64,000 bases of DNA from Burkholderia singularis (GCF_900176645.1 NZ_FXAN01000041.1:1-64000); one strand, 5' to 3'. Positions 16,529 to 25,130 are shown, counted from the stretch's first letter. Numbers and translations: made by a program. Notes: generated by a model from the sequence alone, not told the origin.

Positions 16529-17965
16529 ATGGGCGGATCACAACGGGGTACGACGCCTGCGGGCGCGCTGGACAAACGGGGTGCCGACGGCCATCGTCCG
16601 GCGCGGTCCGGCTGGTGGCGTGCGCTGATTTCGAATGAAGACTGGTGGTCAATCTGGATCGGGCTCGGCCTGGTGCTGGCCGCCTATTTGCTGTTCGCGT
16701 TCGGCGGCAGCATCAAGGGCTTGGCGGTTGCGCCGGCGAAATGGTCGGACGTCGGCCAAGCCGCGCGCGATCTCGGCACGCATTTGACGCGCTACGTCGC
16801 GTTGTTCGCAGTGTTCGGCGTGCTGTTTTCGATCAGCGTCGCAGCGCTTGGCCAGAAGCTCGCGCATTTCGTGCCGTCGTTTGCGATCGTGTTCGTCGCA
16901 TCGGCGTTGATCTATGCGCTCGGCGCGTGGTCCGACGCCGCGAAGTACAACCTCGAGCCGCCGCTGGTCGCGCTGGCGCTGGGGCTCGTGTTGTCGAACG
17001 CGTTTGCGTTGCCCGAGTGGTTCCGCGCCGGGCTGCGCGTCGAGTTCTATATCAAGGTCGGCATCGTGCTGCTCGGCGCGACGCTGCCTTTCACGCTGCT
17101 CGTCTGGGCCGGCCCGATCGCCGTCGTGCAGGCGAGCCTCGTGTCGCTCGTTACGTTCTTCACGATCTTCGCGGTGGCGGGGGCGCTCGGACTCGACAAA
17201 CGGTTTGCCGCGGTGCTCGGCGCGGGCGGCGCGGTGTGCGGCGTGTCGGCGTCGATTGCGATTGCGGGCGCGGTGCGCGCGAGGCGCGAGGACGCGGCGA
17301 TCTCGATCACGCTCGTGATTCTGTGGGCGATCGTGATGATTTTCGCGTTGCCGTTCGCGTCGCGCGCGCTCGGCCTGCCGACCGGCATCGCGGGCGCCTG
17401 GATCGGCACGTCGGAGTTTGCCGATGCGGCGGGGCTTGCCGCCGCGCAGGCTTATGGCGATTTCGCCAAACACGGCGCGGGCGCGATCGCCGGTGCGCCG
17501 GAGGCGGCGCTGCAGGCGTTCACGTTGATGAAGGTGGTCGGCCGCGATATCTGGATCGGCATTTGGGCATTCGCGCTCGCGATCGTCGCGACGACGCGTT
17601 GGGAACGCGTGGACGGCGTGCGCGCGCAGCCGCGCGCAAGCGAGATCTGGGCGCGCTTTCCGAAGTTCGTGATCGGTTTTGTCGTGGCGTCGGCGTTCGT
17701 CACGTGGGTCGCGAGCCATTACACGCTCGCGGATTACCGAAAGATCGTCACGCCAGAGCTTGTTGCGCCGATCACCGTATTGCGCACCTGGGCATTTATT
17801 TTCTGCTTTTTCTCGATCGGCCTGACGACGCGGCTCAAGGCGTTGTCGGCAACCGGTGCGAGGCCGTTTGCCGCGTTCACCGCCGGCGTGGCCGTCAACG
17901 TGATCGTCGGCTATTTGCTGTCGGTCTATGTGTTCGGCGGCTACTGGGCGAGCCTTGGACAATGA
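16529..17965 (+). CDS. YeiH/UPF0324-type putative sulfate exporter
   Basis: A membrane protein of 478 residues with about 11 hydrophobic segments after a basic 30-residue cytoplasmic lead. It belongs to the conserved hypothetical 698 family (YeiH, PSE). The marks are VGIVLLGATLPFTLL, then GAGGAVCGVSASIAIAGAVRA (the GxxxCGxSA region), then FFSIGLTTRLK near the end. Relatives are annotated as sulfate or taurine-linked exporters, but direct evidence is thin. It is longer than the usual 330-350 residues because of the N-terminal extension and a central loop. The start is set by AAGGAGG at 16515-16521. Its stop overlaps the next gene's ATG. Confidence 0.88.
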   Translation: MGGSQRGTTPAGALDKRGADGHRPARSGWWRALISNEDWWSIWIGLGLVLAAYLLFAFGGSIKGLAVAPAKWSDVGQAARDLGTHLTRYVALFAVFGVLFSISVAALGQKLAHFVPSFAIVFVASALIYALGAWSDAAKYNLEPPLVALALGLVLSNAFALPEWFRAGLRVEFYIKVGIVLLGATLPFTLLVWAGPIAVVQASLVSLVTFFTIFAVAGALGLDKRFAAVLGAGGAVCGVSASIAIAGAVRARREDAAISITLVILWAIVMIFALPFASRALGLPTGIAGAWIGTSEFADAAGLAAAQAYGDFAKHGAGAIAGAPEAALQAFTLMKVVGRDIWIGIWAFALAIVATTRWERVDGVRAQPRASEIWARFPKFVIGFVVASAFVTWVASHYTLADYRKIVTPELVAPITVLRTWAFIFCFFSIGLTTRLKALSATGARPFAAFTAGVAVNVIVGYLLSVYVFGGYWASLGQ

Positions 17966-18219
17966 GCGCAATGCCATCGTCGCGCGCGCACGCCGACGGC
18001 GGCGATCCGCCGGGCCGTTGCGCGCAATGCCGATATTGGGACGCGGCGCGCGGCGGCCTCGAAGCGGCGATCGCCGGGCTGGGCGCGCTCGGCTCGGCTT
18101 ATGGAGCGAGCGTGGCCGAGAGCCGGCTATGCAGACGCTGCGAGCGGATCGTATCGCCCGGCGACGGTTGCCGGGCGTTCAGTCCGATCGAAGTCGGCGG
18201 CTTGGGCGACGCTCGCTGA
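17962..18219 (+). CDS. Small Cys-rich protein coupled to the YeiH-type transporter
   Basis: An 85-residue protein I do not recognise. Its ATG overlaps the transporter stop (ATGA), so it is probably translationally coupled. It has five cysteines arranged as CAQCRYW near residue 20, CRRCE near residue 58 and a later CRAF. Two CxxC pairs suggest a small zinc ribbon or an iron-sulfur/metal site, and a partner role to the transporter. The middle is a Gly/Ala-rich helix. No signal peptide is present. The composition fits genuine coding in this genome, but conservation has not been checked. Confidence 0.65.
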   Translation: MSAMPSSRAHADGGDPPGRCAQCRYWDAARGGLEAAIAGLGALGSAYGASVAESRLCRRCERIVSPGDGCRAFSPIEVGGLGDAR

Positions 18220-18542
18220 TGCGGCCGGCGAATACGACCAGCCGATCACGAGTGGCCGGCGCGGACGACAGGCACAACCGGTAACCCGGTAACCCGAGCC
18301 CGCCGCGTGGCCACCGCCAAACGAGATCGCATGCGGCGTCGCGGCATGGGCGCAGCCGGGCGGTCCGCTGCTGCGTTCGAAGCGGCCGCGTGGCGGATCG
18401 TGCCGTTGTGTCCCGGCACGCGGTCGAACTTGCTCGTCATCGCGCCCGTCGCGTGCAGCTCGGGCGACGCCGATCCTGCACACAAGCGGGCGCGAGCGCA
18501 CCGGCATGCCGATCAAGCGCCGTGACGCGAGGCACCGCCCGT
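18220..18542. other. Convergent intergenic region
   Basis: This lies between the Cys-rich protein (forward) and the DUF2239 gene (reverse). I saw no gene, strong hairpin with U-tract or other motif, only a short direct repeat of GGTAACCC near 18280. Confidence 0.5.
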
Positions 18543-19217
18543 CTACTCATGGCCGTATGCGAGCGCGATCGTATGGCTGCGCACGTCGTCGGGCCACGAG
18601 GTGATCGATGCGTGCAGACGGTCCGCATCGTTCGCGAAGAGCGCGCGCGCTGCTTCCTCGAAGCCGGGCAAATCGCCCGCGATAGCCGACATGAAGTGAT
18701 AAGCGCGCTCCTGGGCCTGGCGGTTCAGATCTTGCTGCGCATGGGTGCGCCGCGCTTCGTCGACGAGCTTTCGCAACGCGACCGACGCGCCGCCAGGCTG
18801 CGTCGACAGCCATTCCCAGTGACGCGGTAGCAGCGTGACCTCGCGCGCGATCACGCCGAGCTTGGGCCGGCCGCGCCCGCGCGGCTCGGCGCCGCCGGTG
18901 TTCGAGCCGTGCGCCGCGCCCGCGCCGCCCCCGTGCATATCGGGCGTCTCAGACGCCGGGTCCGTACCCTTGCCGGCACGGGATGCGCCGGCAGGCGCGG
19001 GCTGCACGCGGGCAAAGCGCGCGGCAATGTCGTCGTCCGAGCCTCGGGTGTCGATGTCGATCGAGCGGCCGGTCGCATTGTCGAAGATCAGGATCGGGCC
19101 GGCCGACGGGTTGTCGGCCGCGCGTTTGACTGCCAGCGCGACGCTTTGCAGCGAGCCCGACGCAAGCAGCCGATAGCCGTCAAAAGCCGTGTGAGAAGGA
19201 AGAGGAAGATGTGTCAT
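18543..19217 (-). CDS. DUF2239 family protein, probable DNA-binding regulator
   Basis: A 224-residue protein matching DUF2239: an N-terminal domain starting FDGYRLLASGSLQSVAL, then a low-complexity linker (residues of about 75-110), then EPRGRGRPKLGVIAREVTLLPRHW and GGASVALRKLVDEAR. The RGRGRPK stretch (113-119) looks like an AT-hook. The following EVTLLPRHWEWL...GGASVALRKLVDEAR (126-156) has the strand-helix-helix rhythm of a ribbon-helix-helix DNA-binding unit. I infer a transcription factor. Its own promoter is flanked by an 11-bp inverted repeat, which fits autoregulation. DUF2239 itself has no established function that I know of. Confidence 0.85.
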   Translation of the reverse strand: MTHLPLPSHTAFDGYRLLASGSLQSVALAVKRAADNPSAGPILIFDNATGRSIDIDTRGSDDDIAARFARVQPAPAGASRAGKGTDPASETPDMHGGGAGAAHGSNTGGAEPRGRGRPKLGVIAREVTLLPRHWEWLSTQPGGASVALRKLVDEARRTHAQQDLNRQAQERAYHFMSAIAGDLPGFEEAARALFANDADRLHASITSWPDDVRSHTIALAYGHE

Positions 19218-19247
19218 CGCATGTGTCGAATGGCGGGAGAATGCGAA

Positions 19248-19276
19248 TTTATACCCGGATATAAATAGAACGTCAA
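19248..19276 (-). promoter_or_regulatory. Sigma-70 promoter of the DUF2239 gene
   Basis: On the reverse strand, TTGACG (complement of 19271-19276) and TATAAA (complement of 19248-19253) are separated by exactly 17 bp. Transcription would start near 19241, giving a leader of about 24 nt before the ATG at 19217. It is one of the best promoter matches in the window. Confidence 0.8.
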
Positions 19277-19289
19277 TAATATCCGGGTA
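19252..19289. promoter_or_regulatory. Inverted-repeat operator overlapping the DUF2239 promoter
   Basis: Two exact 11-bp arms, TACCCGGATAT at 19252-19262 and ATATCCGGGTA at 19279-19289, lie 27 bp apart start to start. One arm overlaps the minus-10 and spacer; the other lies just upstream of the minus-35. Each arm holds TATCCGGGTA, so a repressor dimer on each arm, or one oligomer bridging both, would lock the promoter. The likely ligand is the DUF2239 protein itself; this is inference. Confidence 0.75.
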
Positions 19290-19325
19290 ATAATTGTGCG
19301 GCCATGCGGCGGATGCCCGCCAGCG

Positions 19326-20228
19326 CTACAGCAACACCTGTTCGCGCAGCAATGCGTCGAGCCATTCCGCAAACACCTGGAAGCGCCGCGACAGATGCTG
19401 CCGGTGCGGATACAGCAGCGCCATCGGCATCGGTGCGGCGCGATAGTCCGGCATCACCTCGACCAGTTCGCCCGCGCGCAAATGCGCGGCCACATCGTAT
19501 GCGGGAACCTGGATCAGCCCGAGTCCCGCGACGCAGCACGCGATATACGCCTCCGCGCTGTTGACGGTGACACGCCCGCGCCGCGACAGGCGCTTGACTT
19601 CGTTGTGCTCGACCCATTCCCACGGGGCGATCCGCCCGTTGGATGGCGATGCGTAGTTGATCGGCTGATGATGCTCGAGATCGGCGGGCGTGGCGGGTAT
19701 GCCGTGGCGCGCGAGATACGCGGGGCTCGCGACGTTGATCAGCGGCAAATTGCCGATGGTGCGTGCGATCAGCCCGGAATCGCTCAGCGTGCCGACTCGC
19801 AGCACGCAGTCGACGCGCTCCTCGATCAGGTTCACCGCGCGGTCGGTGACGCCGAGATCGATGTTGATCTGCGGATACCGGTCGAGGAAGGCGGGCAGCG
19901 CCGGCGCGACGATCAGGCGGCCGATGCGGCCCGGCATGTCCACGCGCAGCGTGCCGCTCGGCCCGATGCTCGTATGGCGAAACAGGTTCTCGGCTTCCTC
20001 GACGTCGGCGATCAGGCGCAGGCAGCGTTCGTAAAGCGCCGCGCCGTCCTGTGTCACGGTGACCCGGCGCGTGGTCCGGTTGAGCAGGCGCGCGCCGAGG
20101 CGGCCTTCGAGTTCCTGCACGGCGGCCGATACCGACGAGCGGGGCAGGCCGAGCGTATCGGCGGCGCGCGTGAAGTTCGCGCATTCGACGACGCGTGCGA
20201 AAACGCGAAACAAATCGATCCGGTCCAT
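19326..20228 (-). CDS. LysR-type transcriptional regulator
   Basis: A 300-residue LTTR. The winged HTH is at residues 1-60 (FRVFARVVECANFTRAADTLGLPRSSVSAAVQELEGRLGARLLNRTTRRVTVTQDG). The periplasmic-binding-like effector domain runs from about residue 90 to the end, with the usual GLGLIQVPAYDV segment. It belongs to the large CrgA/DsdC-like group with an RTTRR HTH end. It is divergent from the SDR gene at 20373, with a palindromic site between them. The standard model is that it controls this SDR and itself. The start follows AAGG. Confidence 0.93.
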   Translation of the reverse strand: MDRIDLFRVFARVVECANFTRAADTLGLPRSSVSAAVQELEGRLGARLLNRTTRRVTVTQDGAALYERCLRLIADVEEAENLFRHTSIGPSGTLRVDMPGRIGRLIVAPALPAFLDRYPQINIDLGVTDRAVNLIEERVDCVLRVGTLSDSGLIARTIGNLPLINVASPAYLARHGIPATPADLEHHQPINYASPSNGRIAPWEWVEHNEVKRLSRRGRVTVNSAEAYIACCVAGLGLIQVPAYDVAAHLRAGELVEVMPDYRAAPMPMALLYPHRQHLSRRFQVFAEWLDALLREQVLL

Positions 20229-20259
20229 GACCTTGGGCGCGACGTGATTGTCCAGAAAT

Positions 20260-20278
20260 TCTGACGACTGATGTCAGA
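20260..20278. promoter_or_regulatory. LysR-type operator between divergent genes
   Basis: The inverted repeat TCTGAC-N7-GTCAGA fits the T-N11-A rule for LysR-type sites. It is 31 bp upstream of the LysR gene and 94 bp upstream of the SDR gene, so one site could repress the first and activate the second. Confidence 0.6.
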
Positions 20279-20372
20279 GAACATGGCTTTATGGAGATTT
20301 TTTGGAATATATCATCCGAAGATGCAAGAGGCGGCACTGGGCCGCTTCTGTCCAACAAAAGGGAGGGCCTTC

Positions 20373-21146
20373 ATGGCTGACCACAGCATCCAGGGCAAGA
20401 CTGTCGTGATCGCGGGCGGCGCGAAGAATCTGGGCGGACTGATCGCGCGCGATCTTGCCGCGCATGGCGCGAAGGCGGTGGTGGTTCACTACAACAGCGC
20501 GAGCTCGAAGGCGGACGCCGAAAAAACCGTGGCCGACGTGAAGGCGAAGGGCGCGCAGGCCGTGGCGCTGCAGGCGGATCTGACGACGGCCGGCGCGGTC
20601 GAAAAGCTGTTCGCCGATGCGGTGGCCGCGTTTGGCCGTCCGGATATCGCGATCAACACGGTGGGCAAGGTGTTGAAGAAGCCGATGGCGCAGATCAGCG
20701 AGGCGGAGTACGACGAGATGTCGGCGGTCAATTCGAAGGCCGCGTTTTTCTTCCTGAAGGAGGCGGGCAAGCACGTGAACGACAACGGCAAGATCCTGAC
20801 GCTGGTGACGTCGCTGCTTGGCGCGTTCACGCCGTTCTACGCGGCGTATGCGGGGATGAAGGCGCCGGTCGAGCACTTCACGCGCGCCGCGGCGAAGGAA
20901 CTGGGCGCGCGCGGAATCTCGGTGACGGCAGTCGGGCCGGGGCCGATGGATACGCCGTTCTTCTATCCGGCCGAAGGCGAGGATGCCGTCGCGTATCACA
21001 AGACGGCCGCGGCGCTGTCGCCGTTTTCGAAGACTGGGCTGACCGATATCGAGGATGTCGTGCCGTTCATTCGGCATCTCGTCAGCGATGGCTGGTGGGT
21101 GACCGGGCAGACGATTTTGATCAACGGCGGATATACGACCAAATAA
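20373..21146 (+). CDS. SDR family oxidoreductase, LysR-linked
   Basis: A short-chain dehydrogenase of 257 residues. The dinucleotide-binding loop reads AGGAKNLGG rather than TGxxxGIG, as in some divergent SDRs. The catalytic Ser lies in LVTSLLGAF and the YxxxK pair in YAGMK. The active-site region NTVG replaces NNAG. The C-terminal end TGQTILINGGY is typical. It probably reduces a small carbonyl compound with NAD(P)H; the substrate is unknown. A Shine-Dalgarno GGGAGGG lies 5 bp before ATG. A strong terminator follows at 21276. Confidence 0.88.
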   Translation: MADHSIQGKTVVIAGGAKNLGGLIARDLAAHGAKAVVVHYNSASSKADAEKTVADVKAKGAQAVALQADLTTAGAVEKLFADAVAAFGRPDIAINTVGKVLKKPMAQISEAEYDEMSAVNSKAAFFFLKEAGKHVNDNGKILTLVTSLLGAFTPFYAAYAGMKAPVEHFTRAAAKELGARGISVTAVGPGPMDTPFFYPAEGEDAVAYHKTAAALSPFSKTGLTDIEDVVPFIRHLVSDGWWVTGQTILINGGYTTK

Positions 21147-21275
21147 GCGATCGAATCAGCGGTTGGATAGGTGGCCGGATTGGTGGCCACGTAAGGGCGC
21201 CATTCGTCAACCGTCAGCGCAAAAATCATCGCCGGGCAGCTTGCCGCAGTATTCGCCCGGGTTATGGTCCAGTGG

Positions 21276-21320
21276 CGCGCCCGGAGTGATCGGCGACGAT
21301 CATTCCGGGCGCGTTTTTTT
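21276..21320 (+). terminator. Intrinsic terminator after the SDR gene
   Basis: A 16-bp stem (21276-21291 with 21298-21313, one G-U pair) closes a 6-base loop and is followed by seven T residues. It ends the LysR-linked SDR transcript and separates it from the reverse-strand lipoprotein gene. Confidence 0.93.
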
Positions 21321-21384
21321 GTTTTCACGCGAGCGGCCGTGGCGGCGCAGCGGGGGCGCGATGGCGAAAGACCGGAGCGGGCGG

Positions 21385-22680
21385 TCAATGCCAGTCGCCG
21401 GTAGCCGGCCGGCCCGCGATGTCGCTGGCCGTATCCGCTTGCAGCCGAGTGCCCGGCAACGATATTGCCGCGTTGGCGTCGGGCGAGACCGGCAAGCCTG
21501 ACGAGACCGCCGAGACCGGAGCGCTCGTGGCGGGTTGGCGCGCCGGGGGCATCGAAATCGGTGCGCGCGGGTTGGCTGGCGCTGTCGCCGACATCGACGC
21601 GGCGACGCCAGCCGACGGCAGGGCTTGCGACGAAGGGGCGGACGCCGGCGAAGCCGGCGCGGGGGATTGCGATGGAGCGGGCGCAGGCGATGGCGCGGGC
21701 GATGACGATGACGCAGGCGCGGCCGACGGTGCCGCGTCGACGCGTGGCGTCGAGGCTCGCGGCGCAGCCGGCATGGAGGCCGCATCGGGCGCCGGTTTCG
21801 ACCCGGGCGCGAAAACGGCAGCGGGCATCGGCGTGGGCGGCGCCGCACGCATCGACGCCGGCGGCGGCGCGGGCGCCGGGGTAAGCGTCGAGGCTGGCGC
21901 GGGCGGATGCGTCAGAGTATTCGGCGACGCCGGCGCCGGCGTGGCGGCCGGCGTGGACGCCGCAGCCGCCGGCGCGGCGTTTGCCGCGGCGTCCGACGCT
22001 GGCTCGTTCGAGCCCGTTGCAGCAGGCGGCGGGCTCGGCGTGTTCAACTTCATCGGCGTTTCATCGGCCGTCGCGGCGGGCTCGGGCAGCGGCGCGACGC
22101 GTTCTTTCTGCGCCGCGGCGACCGTGGCCTTGTCGCGCCGCGTCGGGTCGATCTTCAGGAAATGATCGACCAGATTGAAGAAGCGCTCATAGAACATACC
22201 GGCCGGAATGGTTTCGCTCGCGATCTTGACCATCGCGTCGTCGCTCGAGCCGATCGGCAGCGACAGCGAGCCGAACACGCTCAAGCCGACGCTCGCGGAC
22301 GTGTTGGTTTTCTTCAGCGAATAGCGATCCTGAACCGCGTTCACGTAGGCGACGCTCGATGCGCCGTCTGCATCGGCGTCCGCGCACACGACATGGAATT
22401 CGATGACGACGTGTGAATCGTTGCTCGGCTGGAAGTTCTTGCTCCCGTCGATCGCGTCGGGGCGCGTCGCGCTCGCCATATAGCCTTGGCTGAGCAGCGC
22501 GCGGCGCGCGGCCTCGCACGTGGCGGCCGATTTGTCGTGGAACGTGCGCGCATATGGGCTGGCGGCCGCGTCGAACTGCTCCTGCTGATACAGCGGTTTC
22601 TGCGTGCTCGAGCACGCGCAGAGCAAGGCTGCGGTCGCCATGGCGCACGCAGCGGGGAACGGTCGGATTCGATTCTGCAT
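21385..22680 (-). CDS. DUF2242 lipoprotein with long Pro/Ala/Ser-rich tail
   Basis: A 431-residue predicted lipoprotein. The signal peptide MQNRIRPFPAACAMATAALL ends in a lipobox LCAC, with Cys23 as the lipidated residue. Residues of about 25-185 form the DUF2242 domain (EQFDAAASPYARTFHDKSAATCEAARRALLSQGY, and a later FYERFFNLVDHFL). From about 200 onward it is a low-complexity Pro/Ala/Ser tail of more than 200 residues that could span the periplasm or cell wall. The function of DUF2242 is unknown. I chose the Met at the signal peptide; an upstream Met at 22743 would place a non-signal-like tail ahead. Confidence 0.85.
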   Translation of the reverse strand: MQNRIRPFPAACAMATAALLCACSSTQKPLYQQEQFDAAASPYARTFHDKSAATCEAARRALLSQGYMASATRPDAIDGSKNFQPSNDSHVVIEFHVVCADADADGASSVAYVNAVQDRYSLKKTNTSASVGLSVFGSLSLPIGSSDDAMVKIASETIPAGMFYERFFNLVDHFLKIDPTRRDKATVAAAQKERVAPLPEPAATADETPMKLNTPSPPPAATGSNEPASDAAANAAPAAAASTPAATPAPASPNTLTHPPAPASTLTPAPAPPPASMRAAPPTPMPAAVFAPGSKPAPDAASMPAAPRASTPRVDAAPSAAPASSSSPAPSPAPAPSQSPAPASPASAPSSQALPSAGVAASMSATAPANPRAPISMPPARQPATSAPVSAVSSGLPVSPDANAAISLPGTRLQADTASDIAGRPATGDWH

Positions 22681-23184
22681 GGCGTCAGTCAAAGGGGGCG
22701 CCCGCCGTGTCGGGCGCCGGATATCGCGTGGCAAGCCGGTCATTATAGTTTTTCCTGGTGCAGGGCAGCATCACGCGCCGCCGTGCAGTCACGCCGCCTG
22801 CCGCGCGGCGGAATCGGAAAATTCCTAAATTACGGCATTTCGTCAATCGCAGTGATTATTCGAGAGAATATTTGTTGAATGTTTTCTTGGGATTTTCAAT
22901 CTTCCGGAATTTAAATCTTATAAATGTGATCATTGGCGCTTCGAGGCGATGAATGATTGCGGTTCCGTGCTTTAGAAAAAATTACCTGCAAGGCAGACGA
23001 ATACCGCGATTGCCAGGGAAATTTGTTCCGGATGGGCGCGCTGGGAGCGATTCCATTTGAATTGATTCCCGATCGATGCTTCTATCCGCATTCTGGCGAT
23101 TTTTGTAAAAACTGATTATCTTTCTGCTACGCTATGCGCAGCCAGATAGATTGATTCATTAACAATATTTCAATCGAGAATGAA
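22681..23184. other. AT-rich region upstream of the WcbI-like/GSCFA cassette
   Basis: From about 22810 to 23180 the DNA is far richer in A and T than its surroundings and carries no credible gene. A weak promoter candidate, TTGTAA then TACGCT with a 19-bp gap, lies near 23104-23134. The low GC suggests acquired DNA ahead of the WcbI-like gene. Confidence 0.55.
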
Positions 23185-24045
23185 ATGACCGTGAAAGAAA
23201 GATGGCTGGTCATGTCGAATTGCCAAGTTGCGGGGATGACTCATTCGCTATCGCTGATCTGTCCTCACGCGAAAGTCGAATCATGTGATTATTGGGGTTT
23301 TCAGCACAGCGCCGATTTCTGGCGCCAGCATATTCGCGTTTACGATCATATTATTGCGATTCCCGAATTTCAGCGCCTCGGCATCGTGGATCTCGAAGCG
23401 ATGCCGAACGTGCTCATGATGCCCGCGGTCTACTTCCGCGCATACCATCCCGATCTGCAATACGTGTTTCACGCCGGCAAGCCGGTTAAAAGCCCGCTCG
23501 ACGATTATCATTCGACGATCGTTTTTGCCGCGTACCAGCATGGGTGCTCGGTGGCCCGGACCAAGGCGCTCTTCAACGAAAAAACCTACGACGCGCTTTG
23601 TTACTTTTCCCAGTGGGAGCGCGAGAAAAAAGACTTCCTCGACCGATATGCCGAGTACGACCTCGATTTCTCGCCCGAACTGAGCAGATGGACGCGCGCC
23701 GGCGCGTTCATGCACAGCGTCAATCATCCGAAGGCGCATGCGCTGCATGACGTCGCGTTGAAAGTCGCGAAGAAGGTGGCGGGCGATGCGGTGGTCGAGT
23801 CGGGCATCGTTCCTCACGACACGCTCGTGCGGCTGCCCGTGTTTCCGATCTTCCCGGAGCTGGCCGAGCGTTTCGGCGTCGAGCACGGCAGCTATCTGTT
23901 CAAGGGCGCCGATTACGATTTGCTGACGCTCGACGAATTCATCGAAGCGTCGTTCGCCGCATATGCGAACTTCGGCAAGAGCGAACTGTACGGAAACAGC
24001 CCGCATCTCACCCGAGCCTTGCAAATGATCGGGGGCGAACTATGA
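23185..24045 (+). CDS. WcbI-like polysaccharide biosynthesis domain protein
   Basis: A soluble protein of 286 residues resembling the WcbI domain of capsule gene clusters: an early SNCQVAGMTHSLSL (the NCQ turn), then VYDHIIAIPEFQRL, a long SVxxPAVYFRAYHPDLQ region and CSVARTKALF. B. pseudomallei WcbI acts in capsule biosynthesis, possibly in acetylation of the heptose backbone, and binds coenzyme A; the catalytic role remains unsettled. This copy is not among capsule genes. It overlaps the GSCFA gene by four bases (ATGA), so the two form one transcription unit. The gene has lower GC at its 5' end. Start choice is between 23185 and an internal Met. Confidence 0.75.
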   Translation: MTVKERWLVMSNCQVAGMTHSLSLICPHAKVESCDYWGFQHSADFWRQHIRVYDHIIAIPEFQRLGIVDLEAMPNVLMMPAVYFRAYHPDLQYVFHAGKPVKSPLDDYHSTIVFAAYQHGCSVARTKALFNEKTYDALCYFSQWEREKKDFLDRYAEYDLDFSPELSRWTRAGAFMHSVNHPKAHALHDVALKVAKKVAGDAVVESGIVPHDTLVRLPVFPIFPELAERFGVEHGSYLFKGADYDLLTLDEFIEASFAAYANFGKSELYGNSPHLTRALQMIGGEL

Positions 24046-25130
24046 CGAATCCCTACAAGCATCTTCCCGCGCATCAGTTTTGGCGCAAGGCCGTCGCCAA
24101 CACCGAGATGCACGCGTTCGATCCGGTGGTCGCGCCCAAATTCACGATCAGCGCGCAGCAGAAGGTCGGCACCGCGGGCAGTTGCTTCGCCCAGCATATT
24201 TCGCGGCGTCTGGCCGGAATCGGATTCAATTATTTCGTGCCGGAATCGGGCGCCGATTTTTCAGAAAGCGAGCGCAAGCGCCTTGGCTACGGCGTATTTT
24301 CCGCGCGGTTCGGCAACCTTTATACCGTGCGGCAGCTGTTGCAGCTGTTCGAGGAATCGATGGGACGGCGCACGAAGACCGAAACCGTTTGGCGGCGGCC
24401 GGACGGACGGTACGTCGATGCGTTCCGCCCGGCGGTCACACCGGAAGGCTACGGCAGCCCGGACGCGGTGCTGGCCGCGCGTGCCGAGCATCTGCCGCAT
24501 GTGAGGAAGATGTTCACCGAGATGGACGTTTTCGTATTTACGCTCGGGTTGACCGAGAGCTGGTCCAATCGCGCGCACGGCGAGGTGTTTCCGCTCGCGC
24601 CGGGCGTGGCCGGCGGCGCTTACGACGAAGCCGCATACCGCTTCACGAACTTGACCGTGTTCGACGTGATGAGCGATCTGCGCTCGTTCCTGCTTCAGCT
24701 CAAGCAGGTGAACCCTCGCGTCAACGTGCTGCTGACGGTCTCGCCGGTGCCGCTCATCGCCACCTACGAGAACCAGAACGTGCTCGTCGCGACCACCTAT
24801 AGCAAATCGGTGCTGAGAGTCGCCGCGCAGACGGCATGCAACGAGTTCGACTGGGTCGACTATTTCCCTTCCTACGAAATCATCACCGGCCACTACAACG
24901 CCGGGCGCTACTACGAAAGCGATCTGCGCGAAGTCAACAACCTCGGCGTGAGCCACGCGATGCGCTGTTTTCTCAAGCACTACACGACGAGCGGCGCACG
25001 GCCCGCCGCGGAGTTCGCGCAAGCCGTGCAGCCGGCGCTCCCGGATGCGCCGCTCGACGACGCGCACGCGGCGCCGTCGATCGGCAGCGTCATCTGCGAC
25101 GAGGAATTGATCGAGCGGGTTTCCCGCTGA
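24042..25130 (+). CDS. GSCFA domain protein
   Basis: A 362-residue protein with the family-naming motif GSCFAQHISRRL (residues of about 46-57), then VFVFTLGLTESW and VNVLLTVSPVPLIATYENQNVL. GSCFA proteins form a small SGNH-hydrolase-like group: the GSC stretch stands where GDS would be, and TVSPVP is a second block. They sit in or near polysaccharide clusters and may hydrolyse or transfer acyl groups on glycans. The first gene of the pair is WcbI-like; together they suggest modification of an extracellular glycan. The ATG overlaps the upstream stop. The C-terminal 40 residues are low in complexity. Confidence 0.83.
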   Translation: MTNPYKHLPAHQFWRKAVANTEMHAFDPVVAPKFTISAQQKVGTAGSCFAQHISRRLAGIGFNYFVPESGADFSESERKRLGYGVFSARFGNLYTVRQLLQLFEESMGRRTKTETVWRRPDGRYVDAFRPAVTPEGYGSPDAVLAARAEHLPHVRKMFTEMDVFVFTLGLTESWSNRAHGEVFPLAPGVAGGAYDEAAYRFTNLTVFDVMSDLRSFLLQLKQVNPRVNVLLTVSPVPLIATYENQNVLVATTYSKSVLRVAAQTACNEFDWVDYFPSYEIITGHYNAGRYYESDLREVNNLGVSHAMRCFLKHYTTSGARPAAEFAQAVQPALPDAPLDDAHAAPSIGSVICDEELIERVSR

